Shown one piece after another: positions 35,425 to 46,781 of a DNA stretch of 64,000 bases. This stretch comes from Trichobilharzia szidati (Eukaryota; Platyhelminthes; Trematoda; Strigeidida; Schistosomatidae), in contig OX235271.1 in NCBI GenBank assembly GCA_944472155.2, positions 92,207,256 through 92,271,255 of the forward strand, given 5' to 3'. How positions within the stretch are numbered: position 1 is the stretch's first letter; every line of letters starts with the position of its first letter. A program made the translations under genes and the position numbers. The notes under the pieces were generated by a model. That model was not told the origin of the DNA, made no database searches, and worked only from the letters and a program-made list of their open reading frames with translations.

Positions 35425-35835
35425 TGTGGTGGCCTAAAAACATATCAAATTATATGTTCGTCGAAAAATAAGGAATCCAATGAAAACCGTGGTTGTTAGG
35501 TGAGATTGAAAAGAACTCAACCTTGGAGCGCGCGCAAGGAACGAATTGGTTGCCCTCTCTCCGGCGGCTTCATCAGCACATCTGCCGACCAACTCTGTCT
35601 CGCACTGATTGACACATCCACATCACGAGCTTTGCTACTACCTGCTTTTCTCTACGCGCAGACCTCCGACGGTTGACAGCTCTAAGGTGTAGTGGAGAAT
35701 TTGTACAATCAAGAAAAGGACAACTACATTCTTATAATTTCGTACGCCTATAATTTGTGTATTTTGTGACTCTTATAGTTTTCCTTCAAATAACCTCAGT
35801 CCTTTTTGTGTACATTAACTCAAGTGAACTGAATA

Positions 35836-35884
<49 letters not shown>

Positions 35885-35956
35885 GTATTTGTTAGTACCT
35901 GTTCTGTCCTTTTAATTGTGTGTGTATAGACTTACTTAGCTGCTAGGTCCACTACA
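35425..35956 (+). repeat. 3' LTR of the Gypsy element, with (AT)n expansion
   Basis: The LTR runs from TGTGGTGG to CCACTACA, 532 bp against 460 bp for the 5' LTR. The extra length is an insertion of about 40 bp near 35,480-35,520 and an (AT)n run at about 35,838-35,883 where the 5' LTR has only TTATATATACG. Point differences are scattered, so the two LTRs have diverged since insertion or recombination. Confidence 0.9.
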
Positions 35957-36002
35957 GTGGTTAACAGTTCATGAATAGATATTCAAGTCCTTAGTTCAAC
36001 TT

Positions 36003-37550
36003 TCACCAAATTCTGCGAACTCTGTAGCTGAGAGAATGGATCAGGTTTCGTTTGGTGTATAGTGGTACCCAACTGTGAAAGTTAGTAAGCTGTCCGTTCC
36101 ACGTCCATTTTCTGTGGATAGATCTTCTCAGTGTTCCATCCTGTTCTCTTCTGGTTAGTTGGACGTCAAGAAAAGATATTGTGGAGTTGGACTCTTTCTC
36201 CATCGTGAACTGAATTGCGGGGTAGCAGTTGTTAAACGACTTTAAGATGTCGTCTAGATTTTCTTCGTTGTTGACGATAATGAAGGTGTCGTTGACGTAT
36301 CTTTTATAGATTTCGAAGGTATTGATCATTTTCTTCAGGCATGTGTTTTCGAGTTTTGCCATGAAGAAATCTGCAAGCAAAGGGCCTAGTGGTGAGCCCA
36401 TAGCTATACCATCCTTTTGGCGATATATTTCGTTGTTGAAAGAGAATTGTACATTCAGCGTACACCTCAGTAGGAGTTCTTTAAGATGCTCGGTGGGTAT
36501 ACCGATGTTTATCCCTTTGGAGTGAATAAGTTCGCATATATAGCATATTGTTTCAGTCAGTGGAACGTTTGTGAATAGTGATGTGACATCTAATGAAATC
36601 ATTGTCTTGCTGGATACGTTCATGTTTTCGATTGAGTCAATAAAGTCTAATGAATCTCGAACTGTGTGGCAGGAAACTTGTCTTCTGATTGGATCAAGTA
36701 GATCTGCTAACCATTGAGCTCTGCGGTGATAGGGTGAATCGGTCATGTCGAGGATCGGTCGAAGAGGGATACCCTTCTTGTGTACTTTTGGGAGTCCGTA
36801 AAGTCGTGGTATATTTGAGCCAGACGGTCTAAGGGATTCGAACATTTCGTTGCTGATGAAGGATTCAGTCTTCAACTTACGAAGGGTGTCCGTTAGTTTT
36901 TGTTCGGTCTGTTCAGTCATGTTTTTCTCGTTGATCGGTTTTGTGAATTTGCATTCATCGGATAGTACAGTCAGCATTTTACTAATATAGTCCTTGCGAT
37001 TCATGATTACGATTCCTCCGCCTTTATCAGGACGAAATACCATAATATCTTCATTTTTAATGAGTTCTTTCAGCTCCTTATGGTGCCTCTTCGTCAAGAT
37101 GGACCTTCCGTTGTGTTTGGTGTTTATAAGCTTGTGACAACAGTCGAGGATTGATGCTTTGAATTGTTGTAGGTTTTCGTCTGATGTAGGTGTGAGATCG
37201 TAAGTTTGGTTTATTAGATTTTCGAACTGAACCTGGCATTGTAGCTTGTCAATACTTGGTGGTTCTACGCAGAATTTTGGACCTAGAGATAGTGCCTCTA
37301 GTTGAGTAGTAGACAGTGTGATGTCTGAAAGATTGAATACGTACTTTTCTGGATTGCTTGGGAACGGAGATTCGGTATTAATTGTAGGCTTTAGGCTTTT
37401 GAGAAGATCTGCTTTAGTCTTGTTACATTCTTTCTGAGTGACTTGTTGTACATATTCTTCGAAGGAATGGCGTAGTTCTTGATCTAAGTCTTCGACTGCA
37501 TGAGCTCTTGAGTAGACGTTTCGCTCTAGCTCTAGTTTTAAGTCAGTCTC
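36003..37550 (-). pseudogene. Penelope-like element reverse transcriptase, 3'-truncated, YVND active site
   Basis: From 37,550 downward the minus strand is open through about 515 codons. The N-terminal part includes LEALSLGPKFCVEPP, a motif found in many PLEs. RT follows: VFRPDKGGGIVIMN, IPRLYGLPKVHKKGIPLRPI, SLDVTSLFTNVPL, KDGIAMGSPLGPLLADFF, then YKRYVNDTFIIV where YVDD is expected, and ISFLDVQLTR with DGTLRRSIHRKWTWNG. The ATG at 37,097 is internal to the open frame. No GIY-YIG domain follows, because the sequence ends at about 36,003, 47 bp from the Gypsy LTR. The Asp-to-Asn change in the active site should abolish catalysis. It might be a sequencing difference, but the frame is otherwise intact. 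Confidence 0.9.
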
Positions 37551-37639
37551 ACTTTAGTTGCTGCCTGATTAACTTTGTCTCTATACTACATCATTCTTGT
37601 ATTAACTAATCAATTATCTAAACTTGACAAACTTCATGT

Positions 37640-37760
37640 ACACACACACACAAATATTTATATATAAATGCGATTGTACAGCTATGTGAATGAATTCGCC
37701 GAAAAGAGTCTCTTCGCTGAATGTCTTCTCTTTTTCATATGAATAAATGGGGATTTTCAA
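37640..37760 (+). repeat. PLE terminal motif upstream of the PLE coding region
   Basis: It contains GCGATTGTACAGCT and GAAAAGAGTCTCTTCGCTGAA (37,701-37,721), shared with 25,690-25,745 and, inverted, 49,615-49,680. It lies just upstream of the minus-strand PLE and so probably forms its 5' end, although the motif orientation is opposite to the coding strand. Confidence 0.5.
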
Positions 37761-37774
37761 TCTATTATATTTTA

Positions 37775-37912
37775 CTTGTGCCTTGAAGTTTTCATAGCAA
37801 TTGGATTGATTTTTCAGGGTCGGGCTGCTAGCCCCACGCCCAACCTTCCCTGTTTTTCCGGGCTTAAGACCAGCTGGGAAACCAGTGAACTTGTAAACTG
37901 GGCGAGGTTTCG
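37775..37912 (-). mobile_element. Degraded SINE family 1 body
   Basis: GGGCTGCTAGCCCCACGCCCAACC and a following GCTTAAGACCAGCTGGG correspond on the minus strand to the GGTTGGGCATG-GGCTAGCAACCCC body of SINE family 1. The tRNA-like head is missing. Confidence 0.5.
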
Positions 37913-39439
37913 TTTAAAGATAAAAAGAAATAGATTGCTTAGAATGCTTAATGTCGGTAAAACTTAAGAGACCCACTGGTTGTATGGGGAAGCCAGCGAA
38001 ACAAACACCTAATTACTATTGAATAAACAGGCTATTGAGTGAATCATTCGGAAGATATTTCAAGATCTTCCCATATAAAGTTCATTCCTATTAAACTGAA
38101 CCACATATTAGTCTATATCAATTTACTAGCTGGAAAAAAATCTACCAACCAGTAAACTGTAAGGTACAACCGTCATATTGCCTGAGACAGAACGGAAGAA
38201 GAATCAGCATATCTATCTCCCTACCCAGCGTATTTAGTATATCATCGGCATAAAAGCGACTGAATGAATAGCGAGAATTTTCAAACAATTAATTCATTCT
38301 TTACTCCTAGGTGTTTCTTCTTTCAGTAATATTAGGTTCGAAAAATATTCACCTTAAGTGATTGTTAAATCGCTATCGAAATTCTGCTTTAAAAGCATCT
38401 ATTAGAGCATTTATTGGTTTACATTTTAGCAAAAGAAATGGGTAAAGTACATTTGTTTGAAGTTCAATCATACTTTAAGCATACTTCTAACCTAGTTTGT
38501 TTTTGTTTATTGTCTAAATGGGAAATTTATATTTTTTCTATTGTGAGAAATATTTAGAGTCAGGTGATTCAAATGAAAAAACCGTCGTATAACATATTTT
38601 CTACTCAGGCTAAAAAAGGGCGTTTGATTACCGTGCAAAGCACATTAGTTTTCCCGCTAAAACTTCTAAACTGATTTAATTGTTTTTTTTTTCATAAGCG
38701 CTTTCAATGAGAGAGCCGTTTTATTTTATGTCCATGGAAAATAAGTTAAGCTTGGTCAAACATTCGATGACACCCTGGAATGACTCTTTTCACTGTTGTC
38801 TCTATGACTACATAAGATCACTAGTCGCTTTAATCTAGGATATGCTACAGTTGCACATATCCTGTACGTCATGTATGTTATTTGATAACCACTGATGCAG
38901 TTAAAAAGTAATTTCGACTAGTTATAGCGTACTGCAGCATTATTTTTTGCAGATTAGTAACCATACTGTTTATATAATTTTGAACACTTTTTAAGACATT
39001 ATAGCTCACTCAGGTACTTTAGAAAAACATCTACAATTTGTATCTTAGGCACTCGAAACGTTAAAATGGAGCCTACTATTCACATGTCAGTTGACTACTT
39101 TAGACTTACGGTGTTTTCATTGGGAGATGATCTAGTTGGGAGATTGGTAATGAAAAATGTCTGGCTATACTGACGTTTTCACTTGTTCCTTTCACTATTT
39201 CAACTTTTGTAATTTTAGGATGCAAAAGAATATTATTTATTCTGGCTAAATATTAATGAATTGAATTAAGTATTTTTAATGTGTGGGTACTGGGAGAGGT
39301 AGTTTTAATTTAGTAGCTGTATTATGAAATACTGACTGACTGCTTCTAGCCGTACTTATTTATGCAGTAAGTGACTTATTCAAAGCAACATAACATAAGT
39401 CTATATTTTGTTTGGTTATATATATATATATATATGTAT
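37913..39439. other. Unassigned AT-rich sequence
   Basis: No open frame of note, no repeat match within the window and no RNA gene was recognised. Confidence 0.35.
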
Positions 39440-40225
39440 ATATCAGACACTGGGAGATTCAGACTTCGCCTAATGTCACAAAATCCCGAAGATCTACGCG
39501 TGAAAACCAACGGGATGGCAGAAGAAGAAGACGAATAAGAAGCGAAGACTGGACTTCAAATGACCATAGACAAGACAGAGATGGGAAGACGCCCAGTCAA
39601 CAACAACAAGCACCAATCAATATCGAATTTGAAAGAAGTCACTTCTTCTACTTATTTCAGTGGCATCGTTTCAACCACACGTGAAACGAATGAAGATAGC
39701 AAAGGCAGGATAAGAAAGACAAGACAGGTCTCCGATAATCTCAAATCAATTCGGAAATGTGTCACACTCAACAGAACCATCAAGATTCAGATTTTCAACA
39801 CTAATACTAAATAAGAACTTCCATATGCTTCAGAGACGGTTCATCACTCAAAGCATTTCCTACAGTCTGTTACTGACCTTTACCAACAAACGTCTTCGCC
39901 GTATGCTGATGATCAGATGACCGACCAGAAAGGATTGGCAACAAGCGATTCTAGGAACGAACCAGTCAAGAACCTATTGCCCAACAAGTATGCGGATTAA
40001 AATGAAGATGGATTGGACACACTCTGCGGGGACCGTTGATGACATCACCGCCAAGCAGGCCTTCGAATGGGACCCGAATGGAATACGACGAGTTGGGGAT
40101 GACATGAAGGTGATCGCGCGAGGAGGAGATGGGAGCTTATGGTCAGTCGTGGGGCCATCTGAAAATCACCGCAGAGAACAGGATGAGCTGTGGAAGCCCT
40201 ACGCTTCACTAGGAACCTTAGGGAA
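39440..40225 (+). pseudogene. RTE-like (SR2-type) non-LTR retrotransposon C-terminus
   Basis: Plus-strand frames show NNNKHQSISNLKEVTSSTYFSGIVSTTRETNED in the position of the TYLGSIVSTTGGTDED motif that follows the RT palm. After it come IRKTRQVSDNLKSI and IKIQIFNTNTK, as in SR2/RTE elements. After a frame change, DWTHSAGTVDDITAKQAFEWDPNG corresponds to the WIGHTLR-DDI-RQAL-WNPQG segment near the C-terminus. Stops and shifts leave it inactive. The 5' part is missing. TA microsatellites flank it at 39,417-39,436 and 40,229-40,243. Confidence 0.75.
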
Positions 40226-41330
40226 TAATATATATATATATATGATCTTCAATCACTATGATTTTATAAGGGTGAGGATAAAAGCTATCGCGTGGTGTTT
40301 GAGCTCATAGTATAGCACATCACACAAAATATTCCAGCCACGTAAAAAGCTAACAAAACTACTACTTTAAAAACAACCAGAAGTAATATGTGATATAACT
40401 GCAGCATTCCTCTAGCACATAAGACTAATTACCTGAGGAAACTCAAGCTGTGACTGCCTCCCTCCTACGTATACAAGTATGCTGAGATGAAAGCATGGCA
40501 AGTTAGTTTTGCTATAACTGATATTCTCGCTCTATTTCCTGTCAAATGCTCCACATTGTAAATCAATAAATACTCCTGTACTATATCATTCAAACATCGA
40601 GTGACCTTGTGGATAAATGTTAATTTGCAGGAGGTATATGAAAGATTTAGTCAGGTATTAAAACAAAAATAAAACATTTCAGAAACAATATTCATCTGAA
40701 TTAATGTGTACTTACTTTGTTTTGTTTTTTTCGATCCCAGTTAATAATGACTACTAATCGATATATCATGCATATGTAACTGTGTGATAGAGAAAGAGTG
40801 AGTGAGAGTAAGAAGAGGAAAGGAAAGATACGAAAAATCTCCCTGGATCAATTTCAGAATTCTCTAGCTATTTTTATGAGAGAAAAATAAGCTAGAAGAA
40901 AGAAAAGCGAATCTAGGCTATAAATTCTAATTCAAAATGACATTTTGAATCTTGTGTCTTTCCAATATTCATACTTAATGACAGTAGGTATATGCTGACT
41001 GTGAACTGATTATTATTATTTTTTTCTGACAAAAAAACTTTCATTTGTTATTTATTTTATATTAGTAGAAATAGTTATGAACTCCCCATCACATACTCGA
41101 TAGTCTGAATCTGTTAGATTATTTTGTTCTAATCACATAATCGTGATAAAAAAAGTGATGTTCATATTTGAAAACAAGACACTATTGGACATAAAAATTG
41201 AGTTAATCTAGAGAGGAATGTTATTGTTCCAGTTTTTTTCGTTTTAATTATTCAAACTCTGTGTTTTGTTTACAATCTCTTCTCCTTGTCTGACTACACA
41301 GATTTTATATAGTTGATAAAGAAGAAATTT
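40226..41330. other. Unassigned AT-rich sequence
   Basis: Only short A/T runs and purine-rich patches (40,790-40,850) were seen. No gene or element was recognised. Confidence 0.35.
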
Positions 41331-41405
41331 AGGCCAAGTTAAACTTTAAGCACCAGTAAGTACCAACGGAGTGCGACCGCACCGATGACCTTGGAACACT
41401 CAGTC
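41331..41405 (+). repeat. Short dispersed repeat, copy 1
   Basis: It contains CAAGTTAAACTTTAAGCACCA and CACCGATGACCTTGGAAC, which recur with changes at 44,055-44,115. Identity is about 70 percent, and the identity of the element is unknown. Confidence 0.4.
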
Positions 41406-41532
41406 AGCAAGTTAGTGAAACCAGGCAAATAACATTGTTTTCAAGTATTGGTTTTGTAGGGATTTTGTTTGATTTCATGGGGGATTTCATCATGAGCTGA
41501 CATCAGTTAGAGAACCACTGGAAAACCTGGGA

Positions 41533-41578
41533 GTACTGGACAGCTATTTCGTCCTAGTTTGAGACTCTTCATCAGTAC
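41533..41578 (-). ncRNA. Hammerhead-ribozyme fold, SINE family 2
   Basis: On the minus strand stem I is GTACTG/CAGTAC, the core is ATGAAGA (consensus CUGANGA), stem II is GTCT...GGAC, GAAA follows, then a short stem III and GTC before stem I'. C3 of the core is A, which is expected to abolish cleavage. The fold is otherwise complete. Confidence 0.7.
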
Positions 41579-41935
41579 GCACCCACCGGGATTCGAAACC
41601 AGGACCTTCTGGTTACAAGGCCAGCGAGCTCGTAGACCATTGAGCCACTGGGACCCGAACCAATACTTGAAAACTAATCTGATGCTCACTAGTGTCTCGC
41701 CATATACAGGCAGTTAACCTGGGGTTCTAGAGGGAAGCCATGACCAGTAGGGTACAGCAGGTTGAAGATGAGGCAGTAACTCATCGAAGAAGACCTTGCG
41801 AAATGGTCGCGCTATGTCGTGAATTGGCAGAAGTTAGAATTCAAGGACCATTGGATCGGGTCTCAGTGGCTCAATGGTCTACGAGCTCGCTGGCCTTGTA
41901 ACCAGAAGGTCCTGGTTTCGAATCCCGGTGGGTGC

Positions 41936-41981
41936 GTACTGATGAAGAGTTCCAAACTAGGACGAAACAGCTATCCAGTAC
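41936..41981 (+). ncRNA. Hammerhead-ribozyme fold, SINE family 2
   Basis: Stem I is GTACTG (41,936-41,941) pairing with CAGTAC (41,976-41,981). The core is ATGAAGA, stem II TTCC...GGAC (imperfect), then GAAA, stem III CAG/CTA and an AUC cleavage triplet. C3 is A, so activity is unlikely. Confidence 0.7.
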
Positions 41982-42051
41982 TCCCAGGTTTTCCAGTGGT
42001 TCTCTAACTGATGTCAGCTCATGATGAAATCCTCCATGCAAATAACATTGT

Positions 42052-42720
42052 AATCATGATTGGTGCTTATTGTTGTTGGTTGGGTGTCTTTAGATCTCTG
42101 TCTTATCTAATGATCACTTCAAGCCCAGTCTTTGCTTCTTCTTCTTCTTCTTCTGCCGTCCTATCGATTTTCAAGTGTGGATCTCCTGGATTGTATGGTA
42201 GTAGACATGAATCGTCCACAAATTGGGGTAGTAAAGTTACTCACTTCTATTTATATTTCCACCTATCTTTCTTCGTTGACTGGATGTTAAATTTGTAAAT
42301 GGGTCTTTTTATTATTTTGGAATGGTTTTAATCTATGCAGGTGAATCTCACCCTGTAGTGATGGTGGTTTAGTAATGAAATACAAGGCTTTTCAACTAAC
42401 GACTGGTTTGTTTCCACAATCCATTCTTCTAAACATTAACTTTGAACGTATTCGCATGCATTGTTTTGACATGAAAACAGCATCGAGTAGTGCCAGCTAT
42501 TGACGTACAAATAGCCAAATACAAGACCTTCACTCGTTACTGTCACATCCTCATAATAAAACAGTGTCTGTGGTCTACTGATAGACGGAATTATATAAAA
42601 GTTTATATTTTACTGACAATTGTCAGAATGGAATAAACTGTGAAGACACCTATGTTTCAAACCACTACTACTTATTTGGTTTTATGAAATCTTTTAATAC
42701 GGACTGTTTTTATCATACCT
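42052..42720. other. Unassigned sequence
   Basis: No element motif was recognised. A (TTC)n run lies at 42,137-42,152. Confidence 0.35.
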
Positions 42721-42724
42721 GGCG

Positions 42725-42985
42725 TTTATGATTGCAGCACTGAGTGACCCGGCTTCGAATCTCAGAAGGGATATGAGTTCCTTCAAGAATACAAATACAC
42801 CTTGCTGACTAGAGAGTGGCAACAAGCATGAAACCTAAGTTGAAGGCTTCCTGCTGATATTCCTCCAACCGTCTAACAACAGTTTCGAATGCACGTGATG
42901 GCGAGCCACCTAGGATGGTGACCACATTACAAACCTGAGTGGCAAAATTCATTCTGCATCAGACGTTGGACTAAACGCATAATAT
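42725..42985 (+). mobile_element. Degraded tRNA-like repeat, family 4
   Basis: CTGAGTGACCCGGCTTCGAATC (B-box-like) followed by ATATGAGTTCCTTCAAGAATAC recurs at 46,370-46,435. The rest (GTGATGGCGAGCCACCTAGG) looks like a repeat body. The A box is weak. Confidence 0.45.
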
Positions 42986-44449
42986 TAGTCACTACTTAAT
43001 GCCCAATCAAAGTATATTTGGCATTTTATTGGGACTTAATTACACACAAGGGATACAGAATAAATAATAATCGGTCTGACTGTTAGTTCTTTAGTACTCA
43101 ATAATGTTTATCGGTGAAATGAGTTAAGTGCGTTTATCCATTTTAAAGTCTATCGACCAAAAGATTATAGGTTTAAGCAAAATTTCGACAAAATTGTCTT
43201 CAATAAGTGAGCATAGATAATTTATTAAAATAAAAATTCAGAAGTTTGATTAATATCACTTATAATCACGTAGAAAATTTTAATCGATGAAATGCTTTAC
43301 TGCTGATGATAATAAGCACTAGAATAATCAATCTTTGTTTTTTAAATTGAAACGGCTGTTTTAGAAAAAAATTGAGTTATTACTTAATTTAAACAAGAGA
43401 ATTAGATAATGTACGTGCGGAAAGAAGTTCAATGATGAATACTGTTCTAACTCACTGATGATAATGTTAAGGTAATGAATTAAGGTTTCTTTCGCTTAAA
43501 ATCTTAATTGTAAGTGTTTCATCAAATATTCTACCTTGATCTATATTTTCAAGGCCACAGACTATTAGCTATGGCCTTAATTCTTATTTCTTGTTTTTGG
43601 CCTCTTACGTTTGTAAGTGGTTAATTTCTAGGCCATTGGCTAAATGTTCATTAAGCAGTGGATTGTTAGAATCCCTTAATATAGGTCATAGAAATAGATC
43701 CTTTGAAGTATAAATCTAATGAATTTTTATTATTACTTTACGTGAAACCTAATCAGAAGAAAGCAGTAAGAGGTAATCTATTTTCACAATGAGGGATTTA
43801 GAATATATGGATTTTTATTCTGATGGAGATCAGTGGACCAGTCAAATAGAAGTATTATTTGATAACATTCAAGCAGTGATTATGACTTCATTGGCCTGCT
43901 GACAAGTAATAAAGTCAGCCGGCTAATCTTATGAAACAACATATCTTGTTTAGGAAAAATCACTATGCATTCCGTCGGAATCAAGTGATGTCATGATTAA
44001 GCCTGAGAGGACTTACCCTCACTTCCTATGTGTGTACACCCAACAATTTGCATTTGGGCAAAGTTAAACTTTAGACACACAACTGGCGTGGACGCATCAA
44101 TGACCTAGGAACGAGTGAATTTGGGCCCCTGACCCAACCCTAACCCTAATATTTCTTGATACAATCTTAATCTATCCTTAACTAAACCCTAACTGTAATC
44201 TATGTCTGAACTAATCCTAATCTGCCTTTAAGCAACTCTAATATCTTCCTATTTAGGTTGACGTAACTCTTGTTTACCTTTTAAGCATACGGTGAATCCA
44301 TCCTTTAGTGATATCTACTAATTCATACTTTACTACAAATAAACCGCTTCGGCTAACTTTGTTTAACTGTTCAGTAAAAGATAGTGAAAACTTCAAGCTG
44401 TTTTTACGTCATTATTCATGCTCCACTTCAAAATAATAGTAAACTGTAT
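42986..44449. other. Unassigned sequence with a telomere-like patch
   Basis: It is AT-rich without genes. Bases 44,055-44,115 repeat part of 41,331-41,405. Bases 44,134-44,235 contain CCCAACCCTAACCCTAAT followed by degenerate CTAA/CTAAC units, a small interstitial telomere-like tract (the metazoan unit is TTAGGG). Confidence 0.45.
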
Positions 44450-44699
44450 TATTTTTATTTCATCCCTTCACTTTCCCAGTGGAACATAGGGCTTCAAGCT
44501 AGAGACTTGAAGTTTATGTAGCAGTGTTTATTTTACAGGATGAGGTTGCTAGCCTCATGCCCAACCTTCCCTCTTTACCAGCTTTTATTTCTAGCTTAGC
44601 GAAGTAAAGGAGTGCGTCTGTGGCCTGGGATCGAACCCCGGACCCTGTGCATGGTTGGCGAGCGTCCTAACTGCTGTGCCACCGACGCACGAACTGTAT
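44442..44699 (-). mobile_element. tRNA-headed SINE family 1, with target-site duplication
   Basis: On the minus strand the element (44,450-44,691) runs from a GTGCGTCGGTGGCACAGCAG head through a GGGTTCGATCCC-type B box to GTTCCACTGGGAAAGTG. AACTGTAT occurs at 44,442-44,449 and 44,692-44,699 as a direct repeat. The body matches 20,172-20,401. Confidence 0.85.
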
Positions 44700-45004
44700 A
44701 ACTAGCGTTACTTCTATTATTTGTGCTTTTTTGCAAATCCTTGAAACAAATGTCTTAAGGTTTTGATTACTTTTCAGTCAGTGTAAAACTGAACATTGTG
44801 GTGTATTTCCCACATGACTGTAACTTGCAGAGTTTTGCTAATCTTACGACTGATACCAACAGAAACTGAATGAGTCATTACTTTATGGTTTTAATTAGTT
44901 GGTATCTGCTAAAACAAAAAAAACTGACAATAATACTGCTAAACTCGTGGATTTATTTCTGTCATCTCTTAACTTCAATCACTTGGGCTGGAATTCAACA
45001 ATCC
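44700..45004. other. Unassigned sequence
   Basis: Nothing was recognised. Confidence 0.3.
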
Positions 45005-45140
45005 ATCCGGCCTAAAGAGTTTGGTCTCGTAACCTGAAGGTTTCAGTCTCTATCCTTGGTGCGGTCGTGGATGAGTACTGGTGAAGAGTCCCGAACTACA
45101 ACGAAACAGATTTCTAGAGCTCTCTGATTGGCTTGTGACA
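45005..45140 (+). mobile_element. Degraded hammerhead SINE family 2
   Basis: GTCTCGTAACCTGAAGG, GTACTGGTGAAGAGTCCC and AACGAAACAG correspond to the tRNA-like end and hammerhead of family 2. At 45,075-45,120 the core reads GTGAAGA, stem II is broken (CAAC instead of GGAC) and stem I' is lost. The fold is non-functional. Confidence 0.6.
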
Positions 45141-46340
45141 AAATATACTTTGGAATTAATCCAAATCACTGCAAAATCCCATAATCGAAATACTTAGTTT
45201 TAATTTGGCTATCTCTAACTTTAGACTTTCTTCACATAGAATTGTAGAAGAAACTTTTTAACAAATCTGAACCAAAATTATCCTCGGTTTGTCACTCCCA
45301 CATTCATTAAATCTTACTTACCTTGATGTAGTGTTCAATTTTCTTATAATGCTAATACGTTGGGGGTTACATTAGAGAATTCTAGCTGTAACCATAGTGT
45401 AATATATTGTCTGTGTGTATTAGAGGTATAAATGTGACAGTGTACGCTTTGCAAGTGCGTCTACTTGCAATTTGTTGTTGCTTTTGTTGCCTGCTCTGTC
45501 GCTTCACTCATCCCCTCCTGTATTCCTTTTCTTGTTCTTGTTCTTCTTCTTCCTCTACCTTGCCTTCACTGACACCTATTATTCAAATAAAAAACCATTT
45601 AGTACCATTTTAGGTATACAATTGCCTTATTCTCCCTTCCCCTTTACGGATTAGTGCAAAATTCTGAGTTTGACTTCAATACAGGTATGTGAATATATCA
45701 GATAAGTAGGTATTTAGTTGTATAAGCAGCTGTGTTTATCATTTTCAAGTCTGTCTATCCTTCAGATTTAGTCTACAAAGAAGGAGTGATTTGATTGCAT
45801 CTCCATCTGTTTCTCATTCCCATACTAGAGTATGATGTAATCAGTTGGAATACTAACAACACTACACACACTGGATTTACTATTTTGTTGTATAGTTTGC
45901 TTACAAGGAATTGTAAGACTTTTAATAAGCATAAAATTTATCACTGGGACTAATGGATGAATAACATTCATACATCCGCTTTTAATAACACTAGAATTTA
46001 TTCGAAATATCTTACAACTACTAAATCAATCCATAAATGGGATTATTTGAGATATCAGATTGATCGATATTCGGTGTAGTGTCGCCATGAATAAAGTTAA
46101 AATGCACATGAATCGTGATGATTAAGGTTCTTGTTTCATTACTAAATATTACTTTGTCATGTCAGTTCCTCTCTGACTAATTGAGCATACTAGATAACAT
46201 TTTCAGCCTTTTAGAATAAGGATAGTCTACTAGATATTACAACTCTAGTATAAGTATTCCCACGTGATTAACTTGGGAGAAATACCGTAGATTAGGTTAT
46301 TGAGAGTAAATGAAACAAACGTGGTTCTTTTGCAATGCAG
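45141..46340. other. Unassigned sequence
   Basis: A CT-rich tract lies at 45,470-45,570. The overlapping short open frames there reflect that bias. No gene was recognised. Confidence 0.35.
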
Positions 46341-46344
46341 TAGC

Positions 46345-46640
46345 CTGGATAGATCAGTGGTAACACCTCTGACGTTAACACTGGGTGACCAGGGTTTGAA
46401 CGTGAGAAGAGACATGAGTTCCTTCAATATTACAGAGTGCACACCAACCACACACCAGGTTCGGGCTTCGATTCCCAAATGACGCACTCCTAACCCTCGC
46501 CTAACTGGTAGTAGGCCCAGTAAAGAGGAAAGGTTTGATGTGAGGCTAACAAACGCATCCCGTAAAAAAATCAAGCGCTACTGAAACTTTAAATTTTGAA
46601 GCTGGAGGGCTTATGTTCAACTAGGAATGCACGAAGGATG
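46345..46640 (+). mobile_element. Family 4 tRNA-like repeat fused to a SINE family 1 body
   Basis: The first part (46,345-46,435) has AGATCAGTGGTAACACC (A-box-like) and CCAGGGTTTGAACG (B-box-like), then ATGAGTTCCTTCAATATTAC as at 42,780. From 46,455 it continues as SINE family 1 from the B box onward (TTCGATTCCCAAATGACGCA, GAGGAAAGGTTTGATGTGAGG, GGGCTTATGTTC). It is either a composite or one element inserted in another. Confidence 0.55.
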
Positions 46641-46781
46641 AGTTCTTTGTGTTACAGTAATATTCAAGTGGATCACAAAGACTAAGTAATATACTTTTTT
46701 TAGCGTAGTTGATTACACATTTGATGCATTCGCTACCTTTGAATGTCCAAAAGTTTTGTATAGGTCATAGATTCGTTGAAC

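Larger units (their letters stand above)
29265..35956 (+). mobile_element. Boudicca/CsRn1-type Gypsy LTR retrotransposon, defective
   Basis: The structure is LTR, a gag remnant with a CHCC box, protease, RT, RNase H, integrase zinc finger, a broken integrase core split by a CR1-like insertion, a C-terminal tail, about 1 kb of 3' untranslated internal sequence, a polypurine tract and an LTR. Expression would be from the 5' LTR. Domain order and the CX2HX9CX3C gag box indicate the CsRn1 clade, to which schistosome Boudicca belongs. Missing gag, several stops, one frameshift and the nested insertion make it non-autonomous. Clear flanking target-site duplications were not found, which is consistent with the tandem arrangement at the left end. 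Confidence 0.9.
41425..42051. mobile_element. Inverted pair of hammerhead SINEs with one 14-bp target-site duplication (unit 1)
   Basis: GCAAATAACATTGT occurs at 41,425-41,438 and 42,038-42,051. Between them lie a minus copy (41,439 to about 41,660) and a plus copy (about 41,660-42,037) of the same tRNA-headed repeat. Each copy has the sequence CTCGCTGGCCTTGTAACCAG and a hammerhead fold, and they face away from each other, ending outward with the CATGATGAAATCC motif. The plus copy also has an upstream leader (AGTGTCTCGCC to GAATTGGCAGAAGTT). Because the direct repeat encloses both copies, the pair appears to have inserted as one 599-bp unit. Confidence 0.85.

Noticed and set aside
46245..46574. 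109-codon minus-strand frame
   Set aside because: It overlaps tRNA-like repeats on the plus strand and is explained by them.
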